A DNA stretch of 64,000 nucleotides from Homalodisca vitripennis (lineage: Eukaryota > Arthropoda > Insecta > Hemiptera > Cicadellidae). Of this stretch, positions 55,401 to 58,400 are shown one piece after another. Every line of letters begins with the position of its first letter. Positions within the stretch are counted from its first letter, which is position 1. The translations under genes and the position numbers were made by a program. Where the stretch lies: the NCBI RefSeq assembly GCF_021130785.1, contig NC_060215.1, forward strand, positions 69,258,501-69,322,500, read 5' to 3'. Under the pieces are notes generated by a model. It was not told where the DNA came from. It saw only the letters and a program-made list of their open reading frames with translations, and searched no databases.

Positions 55401-58400
55401 CTGAAGAATTTGAATTATAGATCGCAAATTTTGTAGTTCTAACTTTATTTCTTTTAACTCCCGTACAAGAATTCGAGTTTGAAAATCTTGCAAATTCTCT
55501 TCAGTTTTGTTTTGATTGTCCGTAACTTTAGTTAAATCGATTTTTGGTGTGCTACTAACTTCTAACAGGGTTTGTTCAAACTCTATGCATCCATCAGTAA
55601 CAGTATTCAGCTGTACAGTCAAATCAAGTTCAGCAGGTGTATTAACACCTACATCGACAGTATTCTTTGCCATTTGTAAAGAATTAATTTCCTCCTTAAG
55701 TTTTATGATTGCTATTTCCTTTTCACTTAGCTCTTCCTCTAATGTCTTTATCCTTTCATTGCTTGAGACAACATCAAAATGATCTATCCACTTTGTTTTT
55801 ACCAAAGTTTTTGGTGTCATATAAAAGTCTTCACTTTTGTTGTATTCATTGTTCATGTTTTCTGTATTTTGTCTAAAAGTTTTTATTATTTTATCTTTTT
55901 TAATAATTTCTTTCTTAAGGTTATCATTCTCTCTTTTTAAGTTTGATAATTCTTCAACTATCTCTTCGTTTTCTTCTTCTGCTATACGTAAAGATGTTTC
56001 AATTTTTTGTTTTTCATGTTGTAGTTGATTGTTTATTTCACATATTTTGTTTTGATCTACAAAACCCTCACAACCATTGTCAGGGTCAAAAGTAAAAACG
56101 TCATCTTCATCTTGGTTTAAATCAAAATTTTCAACTTCCCTTAACGCGTTTTGCAATGAAGGAGTTACTTTCCTGTTTGTTAGATTTAGATTTTTGCCCT
56201 TTTATCTTTGCAAAATCTTTTTCACAAACCCCAAACAATTATATTATATTAATCTGTTTATAAATCAGTTTAGTAATAAGACAGTTTATAATTTTATAAA
56301 GCAGATACACTCAATAATTTGATGTGTTTTTTACATAATATAATATTAATTTTTTTTTTTTTTCAGTAAAAATTTTACTGCCTCTAGGTGGATTTGAACT
56401 AGGGACTTTGAAGTCAGTTAGTAGTAGTGATTTTATTCACTGGGCCAATTATTATTCCAGTTGCCCAGGATCAGTTATCAGTCACTGATAAGATGGACTT
56501 TGTATTAAGCCTTGTTTACTGATGGTTGATTGACAGCTTGTAGACAACCACTAACTGTTTGATCAGCAAACAGCTGTTTCTGTAATTGAGTTGGTTAGTT
56601 GGCTGGTGGAATGATGTGATTGGTTATAACATGCTACTTGAGTCAAATTTCACCTTCCTATTTCCTGTTTAAAATATTTTGCTGCTTTATTAGAAAAATT
56701 GTCTTGTTTATAAAAATATTAATCAAAATTGTCACTAAGATAACATTAAGTGAAGAAACATTAAATACTTGTGTCTGTGATATTGCTTTAAGGTATACAA
56801 CTTCATACAGTGTGTATTCATAAACATGTGGCTTTTACCATCATGATGTAAGTAGTATTTTGAAACTAATTTATTCAATGTTGTAACTGACAAAGAAAGT
56901 AAACCTTTTATTTGAATACTTTCAGAATACTTATCTGACCATTTTCTAACACATTTGTACTTCAGAATAATACCAGAAATGTCACTTAGATCAATAAATT
57001 GTAGAGATAAAATTTAGCAGACAACACACCACCATTCACATGGGCAACCATCATAGAGTATGTTTATGCATGATTAAATAAAAATATCAAATGATGTAAA
57101 AGTTTAGGTTATAGCCATTGCCTCATGAGGCTGTTCTTCCTGCTTAGATCTTTGTCATATCATAACAATCATCTCAAGAATTAAACTTTATATCAATGTT
57201 TTTCACAGTTTATATTAATTTATCAAACATTTTTAACAGGATCCACTGGAGCCTCAACAGGAAACAAATCAAGCAGTTCCAACAAACATAAACCCGGAAG
57301 TAATGGCACGCAACGCGTTTGGCCACCCAATATTTCAAAAGTAAACTCTGTTGACAATACTGAAGGTAATTTTGTTACTTTTAATGTGTAAAAAGTGCAA
57401 TAAGTTTAGCTATTCAGTACATTATTCACTTCTCAAATCAGTTTACTTAAGTAAACATATGACCCATCATGATAAAATACAATAATATAACTTAAGAGTT
57501 CCTAGTCATTCAATTACAAAATTATTACACTGATTATAGATGCAACAAAATATATTGCAATAGTTTTAAGTTTAGTAACTACGGAATAACGTGTTGTAAC
57601 AGTGTAGAGTTTTACATTACAAATAACTAAAGTACTGTACAATTTTTCGATTGTTGTTACATTATTGACAGAACATTTTGGCTCTTAAGTTCCTTAACAT
57701 GTGTATTCTATCAATAGAGAACACAAAATCACTGAGTTTAGATCCGCAGTGAAAATGTTAAAGTGTTACTATCGTAACAGATCCTTATTGATTAAACCAG
57801 GACTCTTAATCAGATAGTGTTGGAACCATTGGCTCAGTATGCTGTCATCACTGTTGTAGTGTCCATTGTATTTTTGTAGCACGTAAGACATGGAGAGTGT
57901 CATAATGTAATTGATGTGGTATATTTTCCTGTGTGGCTCTTTCTGTAATTTTACTTGTCATGATGCTCTGTTATTATTTTTTAAACTTTACTCTACAAAT
58001 TAGTAGCTGGATATTAAGAGATGCCTTATTTATTTCTAATAGTGGAATACTGTAATTACATTTATTTCTTTGTTGCATGATTTTTTACATTATGGCTAAC
58101 TTGGGCATTGCCAGAACATGAAAATATCTTTTCTCTTATTTCCTGTGGACTTAATACATTTGGTGAAATATCTTAAGTAATACTCACTGTTGTATAAATA
58201 TATTACTGTAGCCAAATTAATGTAATAAAATTTTCAGCCTGTCTTAAGAGCCTGTCTGTAGTGAAACTAGCTTGAGTTTACCCCATAAGATCAATGGGGT
58301 CAACCTCAAATACTTTTCTTTTTTGTCGTAGAATTATGGTTGATGTCTCATTATAAATATATAATTAATATGCATCCAAATGCTTTTGAATTTTACTTTT

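Larger units (their letters stand above)
49447..56220 (-). mobile_element. LINE B: long non-LTR retrotransposon with SGNH and macrodomain ORF1
   Basis: Minus-strand order: coiled-coil ORF (56156-55230), SGNH/macrodomain ORF (55177-53615), EEP endonuclease (about 53510-52860), reverse transcriptase (52745-49963, split by a piggyBac-like element at 50977-51996) and 3' UTR. The 3' end at 49447 carries a short GACTTT-type repeat instead of poly(A), as does LINE A with a different unit. It lies antisense in the 18-kb PKNOX intron. It is better preserved than LINE A. Confidence 0.88.
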
